Shown piece by piece: positions 21,848 through 31,148 of a stretch of 64,000 nt of DNA (the stretch's first letter is position 1; every line of letters begins with the position of its first letter). The stretch is from the NCBI GenBank assembly GCA_030374765.1, contig JARGXX010000112.1, positions 23,321-87,320 of the forward strand, in the 5' to 3' direction. The position numbers and the translations under genes are program-made. The stretch comes from Agarophyton chilense. Taxonomy: Eukaryota > Rhodophyta > Florideophyceae > Gracilariales > Gracilariaceae. The notes beneath the pieces are model-generated. The model had not been told where the DNA came from, did not search any database, and saw nothing but the letters and a program-made list of their open reading frames with translations.

Positions 21848-22349
21848 CGTGCTTTCTTCAAACCTTAACAGACGAGCGAAGCATGCAGCGGCAGAGAGTG
21901 AAAATAGACTTCGATTAGTCGAATACAGGACAAAAAGGCTACTTATTACGACTGTAAACGATGGACGTCACATCGGAACTTGATGTCAGGTTTGGTGAAA
22001 TTCATTGGCATGCGGGCAGGAATTTATGAATCGCATATGAATTCCATTGTTGGGAGTTCAGTTCCATCCATTTCAATTTATCAACCTCTGCAACCAACTC
22101 TGGTGCCTATCGAAGAATCGGATGAGTCGAGCCAAGGTGACGTGGAAGAATTGCAGCAAGTTAACGATGGAAACCATGTTGAAGATTATAAGGGCAATGA
22201 GGAACATCTATCTTCGTAGAAGCGTGTTTATGCCTTGGCGGTCATCTTATTTTCTAAGACTCTTTTAAAAACAACAGGCGTTCTGAAGGGTTCATACTTT
22301 GAATCATTCGCTTAATTGGTATGATTTGAAGCCCATCAAGCCAAAGTTT

Positions 22350-23080
22350 TCAGTTAATTATCATTGGTGCTACATGTATGGAGGCTGTGAAAAGTTCATC
22401 GGCGCAAGAACAGCAATAAATAAAAGCCCGGTTTCCGTTCTTGATATAGTCGATTGACATTTTGTTCCAGAACCGTTTCCGGACATCATTGTTCCATTCC
22501 TGGCGCAGTTTGAAGTAGAGTCCCGTTCCTTTCTTAAATGGCGCAATTGTCCAACTTGGCTCGCCTGCACCGACTAACGCGGCAGCACAAATCATCTGTT
22601 CTCCGTTAGCGAAGTTCTTTTTTCTCCGAAGGTACACACCGGCCATTTGAAACATGGTCTTTTCATGAACGCAACCAGAGTAGGACACTTCAACTCTACG
22701 TATTACCCCATAGATATCTATATATATTAGTAGGGCATAGCAATGAATTGCGTCCTTGCCGAAGTACTGGTCGTTTTGCACACCTTCGTCATTCGACTTA
22801 CATATGGTTTGTCTTGTGCCGTCAACGAACAAAACAGCCTTTAGAAAACCTCTTATTAAGCCCTTCATCGTGGCTCTTTCTTTCGCTCCAGGCCATTGAA
22901 TTGGCTCGAACAGTGACAAAGCCCGAAAGCATGCCAGCCCGTGTTATATATGTAATTCCATGAGGTTCCATTAAATAACCTATATCTACTTGCCAAGTTT
23001 ACAATAGAATCTAATTCTGATGGTCCACCATTCAAAATCTCCAAATAAAGAAATAATAGCTCCTTGAAAGTTTTTTTCAT
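22350..23080 (-). pseudogene. DDE transposase relic (PIF/Harbinger-like), third element
   Basis: Two minus-strand ORFs (22865-23080 then 22350-22919) join through a frameshift near 22900. The first has LFNGTSWNYIYNTGWHAF. The second has LSLFEPIQWPGAKERATMKG, FVDGTRQTI (first Asp), a QYFGKDAIHCYALLIYIDIYG-like block and GCVHEKTMFQ, and later EPSWTIAPFKKG. Block order matches DDE_Tnp_4-type transposases, but the Asp expected in the third block is not evident (MICAAALVGAG). The C-terminal end is unclear. Confidence 0.6.
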
Positions 23081-23713
23081 CCTTCTACGTCTTTTCCAAG
23101 CCCATTCTGTCTGTTATAACATGTTGTAGTCCAGGGGACATTTTATCTGATCGGCAGCTAATTTGTGCAAAGCATCAAAGCCCGACTCACGCATATGAAC
23201 GACTGACATGAACCATGTATTATCGGATCGCAGTATTTGTTATCTAGTTGTCAGGCGATTAGTTTGATAACTTCGCTTAAACCCTGCAATGGCCTCTCCA
23301 TATCCGGGACGAACTTTTTCGCTGTCACCAATACGGAAGTGCGAAAAACTTCTACGGATTCGTCGTAGTTTGCTGCTAAGTTGGGTAGCTAAGCGTATTG
23401 TCGACGATTAATTTCAATACATAGCATTATGGAAGCGAGGATAGTCGTGGAGAACATCCGCAGCGATAAAAAGGTGTAGGGAGATGAAGTGCAGGAACTG
23501 TTGCAACAGCAAAGGTGGTTAAGCGTGTTATAGGGACATGTGAACGCTTTGTTGTTCTTCAATAAGACGTAAAATTTTCAAAAATGATGTGTTTCATTGG
23601 AGTTTGTCAACAACGACACAGCTCTAGGCTCTGTTAATCACTGCCCAGATCTCTTCCAGAGAAGATCTGAGAGAAAACAATACTGAAAAACTCCATTGTA
23701 CTACCTTCTCTCT
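23081..23713. other. Intergenic, nothing recognised
   Basis: No ORF of 60 codons or more with a recognisable feature. It lies between the third transposase relic and the carbonic anhydrase relic. Confidence 0.4.
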
Positions 23714-24307
23714 CGCATGTTTTTGATTATCATAAAAGCGAGGTAGCAAACAGTGAAACATATGTTTGCTACCTCAACAAGCAACTTGTTCGGAACATAA
23801 CTTTCGCTAAGACAAACTGGGCTCTTAGCTGTGAGTCGCACAATCTTTGCGGTCACACAGTTTTCAACGGAAAGCACTATCGAGTGATCAACCTCCATTT
23901 TCATTCCCCAAGTGAGCATACTGTGCACGGCTAGCACTATCCATTGGAAGCTCATATGGTTCATAGTGCCTCTGACGGCTCTTTACTCGTTCTCGGCACT
24001 TTCTTCACCGAAGAACCGCAGACTACTCGCCACAGCGGATCTTCTTCAAAATTTCATTCAATCGTTACCCATGTTCACTCTCAGCACCATGCTTTTTCAG
24101 TTCACATGTCGTCCTTCATCGGAAACGAAGGCTATTGTACTTGTCAAGGCTCTCTCACAACCCTTCCCTGTTCTAAGGACGTTACTTGGCTTGTTTCCAA
24201 AAGCAGCCAATTCATGTCAACGATGTGAGACTCTACAAAGAATTTGCTGCCAGTGCTGACATCGGAAATAGTCGTCCGGTGCACCCGTTGAATTATAGAG
24301 GAGTTAC
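23714..24307 (+). pseudogene. Alpha-carbonic anhydrase relic (plus strand), 3' end hit by copia element
   Basis: The frame reads FNGKHYRVINLHFHSPSEH, with the two His of the zinc site in HFH. TVHG and a TAG (23932-23934) follow, then YPLEAHMVHSASDGSLLVLG with the third zinc His. The C-terminal half has HAFSVHMSSFIGNEGYC, QGSLTTLPCSK and, after a frameshift near 24190, QPIHVNDVRLYKEFAASA and RPVHPLN. This is the alpha-CA core, which would hydrate CO2. The premature stop and the frameshift make it dead. The copia element is inserted a few codons after RPVHPLN. A more conserved fragment lies inverted at 31149-31456. Confidence 0.75.
23740..23775. repeat. Perfect hairpin, 13-bp stem
   Basis: GAGGTAGCAAACA, a 10-nt loop (23753-23762), then the exact reverse complement. 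It lies at the 5' edge of the carbonic anhydrase relic. Confidence 0.8.
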
Positions 24308-24683
24308 TTGGAAGAGAGGGAACTTAGATCGGTTGGAGCTATCGGCAGGAACTGTTGAGATCGAGCGGTGCAGGTAGAACAAATAAGAAGCTTTAATAGA
24401 ATATGAGGTATCGAGAAGTCCCGCTGTCGTCTTCTTGAGGATTGCGAACTGGAGAGCAGTATAAGTAGACAAAGAAAGCAAAGAGAGATAGTGGAGCTGT
24501 TCAGCAGGAGTGACGTTGCATACTTAGTGTTGGATAGTTGTCACGTGAGTATTTGAACTTGGTCATGTAAAGAAGAGTTGTCACGTGAATATTTGTACTT
24601 GGTCATGTAAATGTTGCACAAGGGTTTTGTATTTGAATGCCGAAGATGTTCATTCAAAATGGCAGGTCAATGCAATTTTCATA
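24308..24683 (-). repeat. 3' LTR of the copia element (unit A)
   Basis: 376 bp, given as TTGGAAGAG...TTTTCATA on the plus strand. It differs from the 5' LTR at 24316 (G here, A at 29184). The borders were chosen from the GTTAC duplication and the adjacent primer-binding site. They do not follow the exact TG...CA rule. Confidence 0.85.
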
Positions 24684-24703
24684 TTAACTCCTCTTGGAGT
24701 TAA
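24684..24703 (-). other. Polypurine-type tract inside a perfect hairpin
   Basis: TTAACTCC-TCTT-GGAGTTAA abuts the 3' LTR. In the element's sense the purine-rich part AAGAGGAG sits in the loop and 3' stem. It lies between the pol stop (24706-24708) and the LTR, where the plus-strand primer is expected. Confidence 0.55.
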
Positions 24704-24705
24704 TC

Positions 24706-27700
24706 TTACCCGAGGGATTGACAAGAGCTTCGGAATAGCGCTCTTGGGAAGTCAATTGGTATAGTCCCTGAATGCAGTGCAAGCTGCAGTGTTTGTGATA
24801 GGGGTGAATCGGTTTTTGTAGCTGGATCTGCTAGGTTCTGTTGTCCAGGAACCCATAGTATTTTGTTAACTGAGTGTGTCTCGAACTCAAAGCGTATGCA
24901 GTTGACATCAGCACGAATAGAACGGTCGATCGAATTGCGTTGTGTAGACAGCGATGTGTATAGATCCTTGGAGTCGACAGCAATCAGTAGGTCAACATGT
25001 GTGTTAAGCAATAGGCTGAGTCCTTGGGATAAAACCTTCCCTTCATCAATAGCTTCAGACGCGGCAAGTATCTCTGCAGAACCGATTGATTTCACGGGGC
25101 GCTTAGACTTGTGTGAGGTCCAGGATAACGTGTGAAAGATTGCATTTTTCTTGAGGTCACCGAGTAGAACACCAGCAACAAAGCCGAGTTGTCCGTAGTC
25201 GTTGGGGCGACCAGCATCAGAAAAGACGAGTACAGAAAGTGAGTACTCATTGTAACGGGGTGGCTTTGGAAACGAGATAGAGGTTCCAAGTTTCTTGAGC
25301 GTGCGAACCGAGTTGATTTGGCAGACGAGATCAGATACTTTGAGAGACGGTAGACGTTGTTGAAGGTAGCTGGCGTAGAATGCACAGAAGGGGGATGCAG
25401 AAATCCCGAGCCATCCAATTGAACTGTTGAGCGAGGTATAGGCAGAGTGCTCTATACTGTTAAGCGGTTCATCATATTGTTTCCGACGAAGACGCGATAT
25501 CGGAAACGATTCAAGGGCGGACAGCTTGTCTGAAGCGTTGATTTCAATTGAATAATCTTCCATTTGAACTATGTTGAGGCCGTAGAAGCGTAGAAGCTGA
25601 GGACCATGAGCGACAGTTCCAAGTTTGAACTTCTTGTTGAACAATTGAATAAATTGGTCGACGGCGGATGTTTCGCCAGTTGCGAGGACGTCGTCAACTA
25701 TCTTGATGGCAACTAGAACTAGTTTGCCGTTGTTCATCTTATAAAATAACTGCGGTACATAGGCGAGTTGGGATAGTCCTATGTCCAGCATGAGCTTATC
25801 GGATTGCACTTGCCATTTAGCATTGGCGTTGACGAGTCCATAGGCAGCAGTGAGCAGAAGCCAGTAATGGGAGCGTTTCGAACATTCGCGGGGAGGGACA
25901 ACATAAACATCCCTCTTAGCATCCCCAGTTTGCAGGAAGGCGCTCTTGACATCGAGCTTGCTTAAACGCCATCCAAATAAAGAGGCGATTGAGAGAAGAA
26001 TGCGAATGCCGGTTGGTGGACACTGACAGCAGTCCGTCTTGAGGTCATTCTTCTGGCTGTCTTCATTTCCATGCGGAGCAATGCGGGCCTTGAGTTTAAG
26101 CGTGCGATCATCGTTGATCTTGATCTTGTAGATAACATGACTTGATATAATGTTGGCATTTGTTGGAACTTCTGAGATTGGGACGGCCTTCACGGTTTTG
26201 CAGAATGCTGATTCTTCCATGGAGTAAGCATTAACTAACGGAAATTGTTGAAATCCTTGAGCTTGGTGCCTTAGAAAGGGCTTGTTGCCAAAATGATCAA
26301 GTAGAGCTTGAAGAGCTTGAGGTTCAGAGCTGGCTAACTCTGACGGTCCAATATCGGCGGTGTTACCTGATAGTGCATCTTTGGTGAAGCGCCAGGTTTC
26401 CTTTGAGATATCGAGCTCCTCGGATTCACCATCATTATATTGAATGTGATGTAATCCATTTTTATCAGTTGCAGAGACTACACCGGGGTAAAACTGATCA
26501 TCGAGCGGCCAGAATACTTCAATTGCGTCACCGATGGACGGTAGGGCAGTAGACAATTCATCAGCAGTGAACTCGTGGTCTTGTGCATTGTTCGACTCGT
26601 TGGTATCTGCATGGTTGGATTCGTTGTGGGAGCTGGCATTGGAACTATCCAGCATATCGGAGATGCTATCATCAAGCAAATCGATGCTTTCTTGAACTTG
26701 GGTAGCGAATGGGTCGTCAATAATTGCTGGACGAACGTCTTCAATAGCAGCAGACATTGTTCTGCCATTGGAACCAGTAACTGAAACGGTGCGAGCTGAG
26801 TTATCTATGGATATAACTGCGCGCGGAGATAACCATTTTCCACGTTTCTCATGATTGCGCTTAAGATAGACTTGAACTAGATCGCCGGTGTTGATCTTCG
26901 GTTCAGTAAGGGCCTTGGAACGAAGTATCAGAGTAAGCTTACGTTTAGCTGCAAGCGTCTCTTGCGCATGTAGCAACTCTTCAGATACAGGTGAGGGTAG
27001 GTACTTGCCATCGATAGGCTTTGTAAATCCTTTTGCCATCTCAAACGCAGAAAGAGTATCGGACCCATAGAGGTCGTTGGATATACGTATCGCTTGATAC
27101 GCCAGTGTCTTGGGGGAGATGGATTCAATATGAGATGAGTTCAGTCGTAGATATATACTTCTAATGATGCCATGCTTGGATTCGATTGGATTCTTGCTGT
27201 GCCGACGAGGGGGAACGGGTCGAAAATCGATGTCATGAGCTTTTAAATAGTCAAGAAACTCAGTCTTCTTGAAAGCGTTGTCTCCGTGAACGGCACTTGG
27301 TGGCCAAAACTGTGACATCCATGCGGCTTCAAACCCGGAAATGGCTGAGCTGAGTGTAGCATCTTCTACTACGAATCCTGCAGAGTAGCGAGACCAGGAG
27401 TCCATCATATGGAATACCATCAGCATGTCAAGATAAAAGTGATCAATGCATATTACATCATTGAATTCACGGTTGAGAGAGCTGAGCGAAACTTTTCGAG
27501 CTGATTTAGGCAGAGCGGTAGCTTTGCAATCGACACAGTTGAAAATTAGTTGTGATAGGTAGCGGTTTACCTCATCACTCCATAGTTTGTTGCGTTGCAG
27601 CAGTGTCTTGATGTCTGAATATGATGAATGTCCACAGACGTGCTTATGAACTTTGTCAATGATTTTTTTGACTTCAGGCCACGGTTTTGTGTCGACCGTA

Positions 27701-29172
27701 GTAGCAGAAAGGGAACAAATAGCTGTTTTTCTTTCGATGGTACTCGCATTAGGAGTTGCGGCTGCAAAAGTGTGATAGGGTATGTAACTGTGTAGATCAT
27801 AGTCAACCATAGTAATCGAGTCACGGGATCCGTTGTGACTGGAGAACAGTAAAGCGTTGGAGTCGAGATGGTTGATGTTACTGTAGCATGTCACGTTTCG
27901 ACCAACAACCCATTGCGACGAGCCAGATAGAACTAAATGGCGTATCTGTATTATGTTGCCATTGTCGGAGATCAGGTTGAGTACCACGGAGCCAAGAATG
28001 CTTCGGGTGCCACTAGCATGTTCTCCAGAGCCGTATTGCCATGAGCTACGACCAGATAGAGCATCAGGTATCTCATCAAGCTGCCCATTGAAACAGGGAA
28101 GCAGGTGGGAGCTAAGAAGCTGTAGTTCAGTTAACCCTATGGCTGAGTAGGGAGCGCCATCGTCGACCAGGGGGCCGAGATTTTCTGGAGATAAGGGCTC
28201 CTCGAGCTCAGGAGGAGATAGTTGGGCCATGTTGAACGATATGGTCTTCCCCTTCGTGGAACCAGACTGCGATGAGTCATTGTGGTTGGAGCTTGATGAG
28301 CTCAATGATTGAGGTGCCTCAGTTGATATAGTATTCGCCTTGAGCGAACCATCGGCGTTGTGATCAGAAGACCAGTGACCATACTGCTTACACTTGTGAC
28401 ACTGAGAACGAGACTTGAGATCTGCTAGTTGACTTGGTGTCAACTTGCGGCGTTCTCGGCGATTATTGGAACGGTAATTGGCATTTGCAGAGTTCGACAC
28501 AATTGGATTTTGATCATAAGAGCTGCCTTTGGTGACTATGGGACGGTCACATTGTCTTATAACTGAGGAAACGGATTGGTAGGAAATTGCCTGAATGAAG
28601 TCATCATTCGATGACTGGTTGCTAAGGTTTGCAGTAGATGGAGCAGCGGCAGCCAGTACCGATACACGCTGGGAGTTTTCAATAGAGGCATTTGACAATA
28701 GCATGAGAGCTGTAAGCGATTCAGGTAGCTTGGTGCTGGTAGCAAATGAGTTGAACTTTGCGACTTGAGCGGCGAAACGAGACTCAAAGCCACGAAGCGT
28801 TTCATTTGTTCCGCGGCGTGTAGACAGTAGCTCATTGAAGTCACGGTAGACTTCACTGACAACTGTAAGAGCATCACGCTGGTGGAGGACATCAACAATA
28901 CGTTGCGCACCAGTAGCAGACGCAATTACATCATCAGTGATGCCAGTACAGAGGTCTCGAGCGCGTCCAAACAATTGCGACTTAAGACATATGCCACGAA
29001 GGTCGCTGGGTATCTTATTGGAGTTGCTGTCCGGAAGACGATCATGAAATGAACTCCACAAATTAACTGCTTTCGCATATTCTTCTTGGTCTCCGCGACC
29101 ATCTGTCCAGGGAACGCTCTTGATATCCCACGAGAACTTGGGACGAGCGGGTAGGTTATTACCTGGGCCCAT
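24706..29172 (-). CDS. Copia Gag-Pol polyprotein with Tudor-like insert (unit A)
   Basis: The open frame starts upstream inside the 5' LTR (codon 1 at 29349, 1547 codons). I take the ATG at 29172 (codon 60) as start, just outside the LTR, giving 1488 aa. Numbering below uses the 1547-codon frame. Gag occupies about 60-300, with a zinc knuckle C317-C320-H325-H330 (CCHH, not CCHC). A protease-like motif LVDDGA lies at 395-399. Integrase zinc ligands are H570, H574, C605 and C608, with catalytic D636, D690 and E723. A Tudor-like segment lies at 938-988 (VFWPLDDQFYPG, YNDGE). RT spans about 1045-1280, with D1133 and IVDD 1217-1220. RNase H has D1378, E1426, D1459 and D1508. There are no internal stops. 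Confidence 0.9.
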   Translation of the reverse strand: MGPGNNLPARPKFSWDIKSVPWTDGRGDQEEYAKAVNLWSSFHDRLPDSNSNKIPSDLRGICLKSQLFGRARDLCTGITDDVIASATGAQRIVDVLHQRDALTVVSEVYRDFNELLSTRRGTNETLRGFESRFAAQVAKFNSFATSTKLPESLTALMLLSNASIENSQRVSVLAAAAPSTANLSNQSSNDDFIQAISYQSVSSVIRQCDRPIVTKGSSYDQNPIVSNSANANYRSNNRRERRKLTPSQLADLKSRSQCHKCKQYGHWSSDHNADGSLKANTISTEAPQSLSSSSSNHNDSSQSGSTKGKTISFNMAQLSPPELEEPLSPENLGPLVDDGAPYSAIGLTELQLLSSHLLPCFNGQLDEIPDALSGRSSWQYGSGEHASGTRSILGSVVLNLISDNGNIIQIRHLVLSGSSQWVVGRNVTCYSNINHLDSNALLFSSHNGSRDSITMVDYDLHSYIPYHTFAAATPNASTIERKTAICSLSATTVDTKPWPEVKKIIDKVHKHVCGHSSYSDIKTLLQRNKLWSDEVNRYLSQLIFNCVDCKATALPKSARKVSLSSLNREFNDVICIDHFYLDMLMVFHMMDSWSRYSAGFVVEDATLSSAISGFEAAWMSQFWPPSAVHGDNAFKKTEFLDYLKAHDIDFRPVPPRRHSKNPIESKHGIIRSIYLRLNSSHIESISPKTLAYQAIRISNDLYGSDTLSAFEMAKGFTKPIDGKYLPSPVSEELLHAQETLAAKRKLTLILRSKALTEPKINTGDLVQVYLKRNHEKRGKWLSPRAVISIDNSARTVSVTGSNGRTMSAAIEDVRPAIIDDPFATQVQESIDLLDDSISDMLDSSNASSHNESNHADTNESNNAQDHEFTADELSTALPSIGDAIEVFWPLDDQFYPGVVSATDKNGLHHIQYNDGESEELDISKETWRFTKDALSGNTADIGPSELASSEPQALQALLDHFGNKPFLRHQAQGFQQFPLVNAYSMEESAFCKTVKAVPISEVPTNANIISSHVIYKIKINDDRTLKLKARIAPHGNEDSQKNDLKTDCCQCPPTGIRILLSIASLFGWRLSKLDVKSAFLQTGDAKRDVYVVPPRECSKRSHYWLLLTAAYGLVNANAKWQVQSDKLMLDIGLSQLAYVPQLFYKMNNGKLVLVAIKIVDDVLATGETSAVDQFIQLFNKKFKLGTVAHGPQLLRFYGLNIVQMEDYSIEINASDKLSALESFPISRLRRKQYDEPLNSIEHSAYTSLNSSIGWLGISASPFCAFYASYLQQRLPSLKVSDLVCQINSVRTLKKLGTSISFPKPPRYNEYSLSVLVFSDAGRPNDYGQLGFVAGVLLGDLKKNAIFHTLSWTSHKSKRPVKSIGSAEILAASEAIDEGKVLSQGLSLLLNTHVDLLIAVDSKDLYTSLSTQRNSIDRSIRADVNCIRFEFETHSVNKILWVPGQQNLADPATKTDSPLSQTLQLALHSGTIPIDFPRALFRSSCQSLG

Positions 29173-29175
29173 AAC
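29162..29175 (-). other. Primer-binding site matching the initiator tRNA-Met anticodon arm
   Basis: The plus strand reads CCTGGGCCCATAAC directly next to the 5' LTR. CTGGGCCCATAAC equals the 5' anticodon stem, loop and first base after it in typical eukaryotic initiator tRNA-Met. Priming by a tRNA-iMet half-molecule cut in the anticodon arm is established for Drosophila copia. The PBS contains the ATG of the polyprotein. Confidence 0.8.
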
Positions 29176-29551
29176 TTGGAAGAAAGGGAACTTAGATCGG
29201 TTGGAGCTATCGGCAGGAACTGTTGAGATCGAGCGGTGCAGGTAGAACAAATAAGAAGCTTTAATAGAATATGAGGTATCGAGAAGTCCCGCTGTCGTCT
29301 TCTTGAGGATTGCGAACTGGAGAGCAGTATAAGTAGACAAAGAAAGCAAAGAGAGATAGTGGAGCTGTTCAGCAGGAGTGACGTTGCATACTTAGTGTTG
29401 GATAGTTGTCACGTGAGTATTTGAACTTGGTCATGTAAAGAAGAGTTGTCACGTGAATATTTGTACTTGGTCATGTAAATGTTGCACAAGGGTTTTGTAT
29501 TTGAATGCCGAAGATGTTCATTCAAAATGGCAGGTCAATGCAATTTTCATA
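29176..29551 (-). repeat. 5' LTR of the copia element (unit A)
   Basis: 376 bp, 375 of 376 identical to the other LTR by eye. It contains two near-identical copies of a GTTGTCACGTGA(G/A)TATTTG(A/T)ACTTGG motif, spaced about 40 bp apart (29405-29475), each with a CACGTG E-box. These may be enhancer elements of the promoter. Confidence 0.85.
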
Positions 29552-29556
29552 GTTAC

Positions 29557-31148
29557 TTGCTTCAGACCGAAACCTTTCAGGAATATTGTTCGAGGTCGTC
29601 AATAAAAATCGCCCTCCCACTTCTTGTCATCCTTATTCATATTCATATGTATGGGTCAACTTTCGAGTATCAAACGTGTGGGTCCTACGTTTTTTTATTT
29701 TTCTAGAAATGCTCCTTCAGAACACGTTATCGACAGAACAATTGAGCCCACAAAATAGGCCTCTACGAGTGGAATAGAGTCTGTTTTGATGGATTCAAAA
29801 CCAACACACTGTTCTTCGCTCGTAATGCTTTTTTTCCGTAGAGATGCGTAACGACATTTGTGATGTAAATCCACCTTGGTAGTCTTTCAGGGAACATGTT
29901 GCGATACGAAGGTCACTCCGGTACCGCGATGTCCGCTACGTCAGGCACCTAATTTGCCAGCTTACGTAAGCCGTACAACATTCCGCTCGCAAGAATATGT
30001 TAATTGGGTTGAGAGCCAGAGGGCTTGTAGTTACCCGTGCTGCACGCAAGAATTTGGCTGTCGATGCTGCGAATCAATGCCAACCCCTTATTTATCGCTC
30101 AGACACTTCATTAAATGATCCCAAAAATGTTAATTTGAACAGACACACTTTTTCCCCGCCGATTTTCTCTCTAAGAACTGGCGAGCTGGTTGCATTGATT
30201 CCTTTTGCAGATTGAAATGCATCGGACCTGTATCATACCAAATTGGGCGCATAATATTCTGTACGTCTCCAAACTTAACCGCTTTTGCCGTGATGGATTC
30301 AATTTTGTTTTCGACGCTACCGTTAATACTGACGGTGACGTTGAACAAATTGCGTAAGTTATTGGAACGAAACGTTACAAGCGTCGCCGATATTATTTGG
30401 TTTGCTTCCAAGCATATGCTTGTGATGATGCCATATGCTATATGGTTGCCCTCTTTCACGCTCAAGAACTGTCGTGAAGCTGTATTTTTGAGATTATTTA
30501 ACATTTGATGAGACATTAAATTCAACAAAGAGCAAATGAAACACTTCTTACCTGTTGTCTGATACAATAGTGACTATTACGTACCTTCTTCGATACAGCG
30601 TAACTAGTGACGAACTGTTAGGTTTATTTTCTCTTCTTTGTCTATAAGAGGAAGGGCGCCTTGCTTTCTCTTGAAGGAGAGGCGAGCACGGTCGCCCAGC
30701 TTCTTCGCTTTCATATTTGGATTGGGGGCGAACTGGGAGAAAGGACCATATTAGATACAGATATATACACTAGAAATCTGCTGTTAAGAACAAACGAGAG
30801 CGCCATAGAATGTTCGTCTCTATCTGCAGGTATTCACAACACAGACATGTGCCGCTGTAGCGCTCGATCGGGAGCCAAATGGCTAATTCATCTCAATTAA
30901 CAACTTTTATTTCTTTCCGATATACAAAAAAATGGAAACTTCGGAAACATGATGCAGTAGCTTTATCTTGATTCTATCGTCGATGGCACATCAAAAGAAC
31001 TGTGTAAGTTGAGACATAGCAAGTCAAAAAAAAAAAAGTAAAATCAAAAAGCATGAGCCCATGCAAGAATGATGCGAATCTGATATCAGTGAAAACGGCG
31101 ACTGCGGCGACGAGAACGGCGGCGACCAGGACGGCGGCGATGGTGAGA
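29557..31148. other. About 1.6 kb without a recognisable gene
   Basis: The longest ORF is 145 codons on the minus strand (30130-30567), with an overlapping 98-codon plus-strand ORF. Neither has a domain I recognise. An A12 run lies near 31026-31037, and a GGCGGCGAC-type triplet-rich stretch at about 31096-31142. The latter encodes Ala/Val-rich residues on the minus strand. Confidence 0.5.

Larger units (their letters stand above)
24308..29551 (-). mobile_element. Ty1/copia LTR retrotransposon, apparently intact (unit A)
   Basis: 5,244-bp element on the minus strand. It has two 376-bp LTRs differing at one position, a 5-bp target duplication GTTAC on both sides (24303-24307 and 29552-29556), a primer-binding site at 29162-29175, a single long Gag-Pol ORF and a polypurine-type tract next to the 3' LTR. 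The domain order gag-PR-IN-RT-RH is that of copia. It interrupts the carbonic anhydrase relic. The insertion is present in both units with the same LTR difference, so it predates the tandem duplication. Confidence 0.92.

Noticed and set aside
26575-26784. Short ORFs opposite and inside the copia Gag-Pol frame
   Set aside because: Shadows of the 1547-codon frame; they change only where that frame changes.
29173-29349. First 59 codons of the long copia frame as part of the protein
   Set aside because: They lie in the LTR and recur in the 3' LTR; the ATG in the primer-binding site is the more likely start, though readthrough from the LTR cannot be excluded.
30130-30567. 145-codon minus-strand ORF
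   Set aside because: Codon pattern and composition give no support, no recognisable motif, and a competing ORF opposite.
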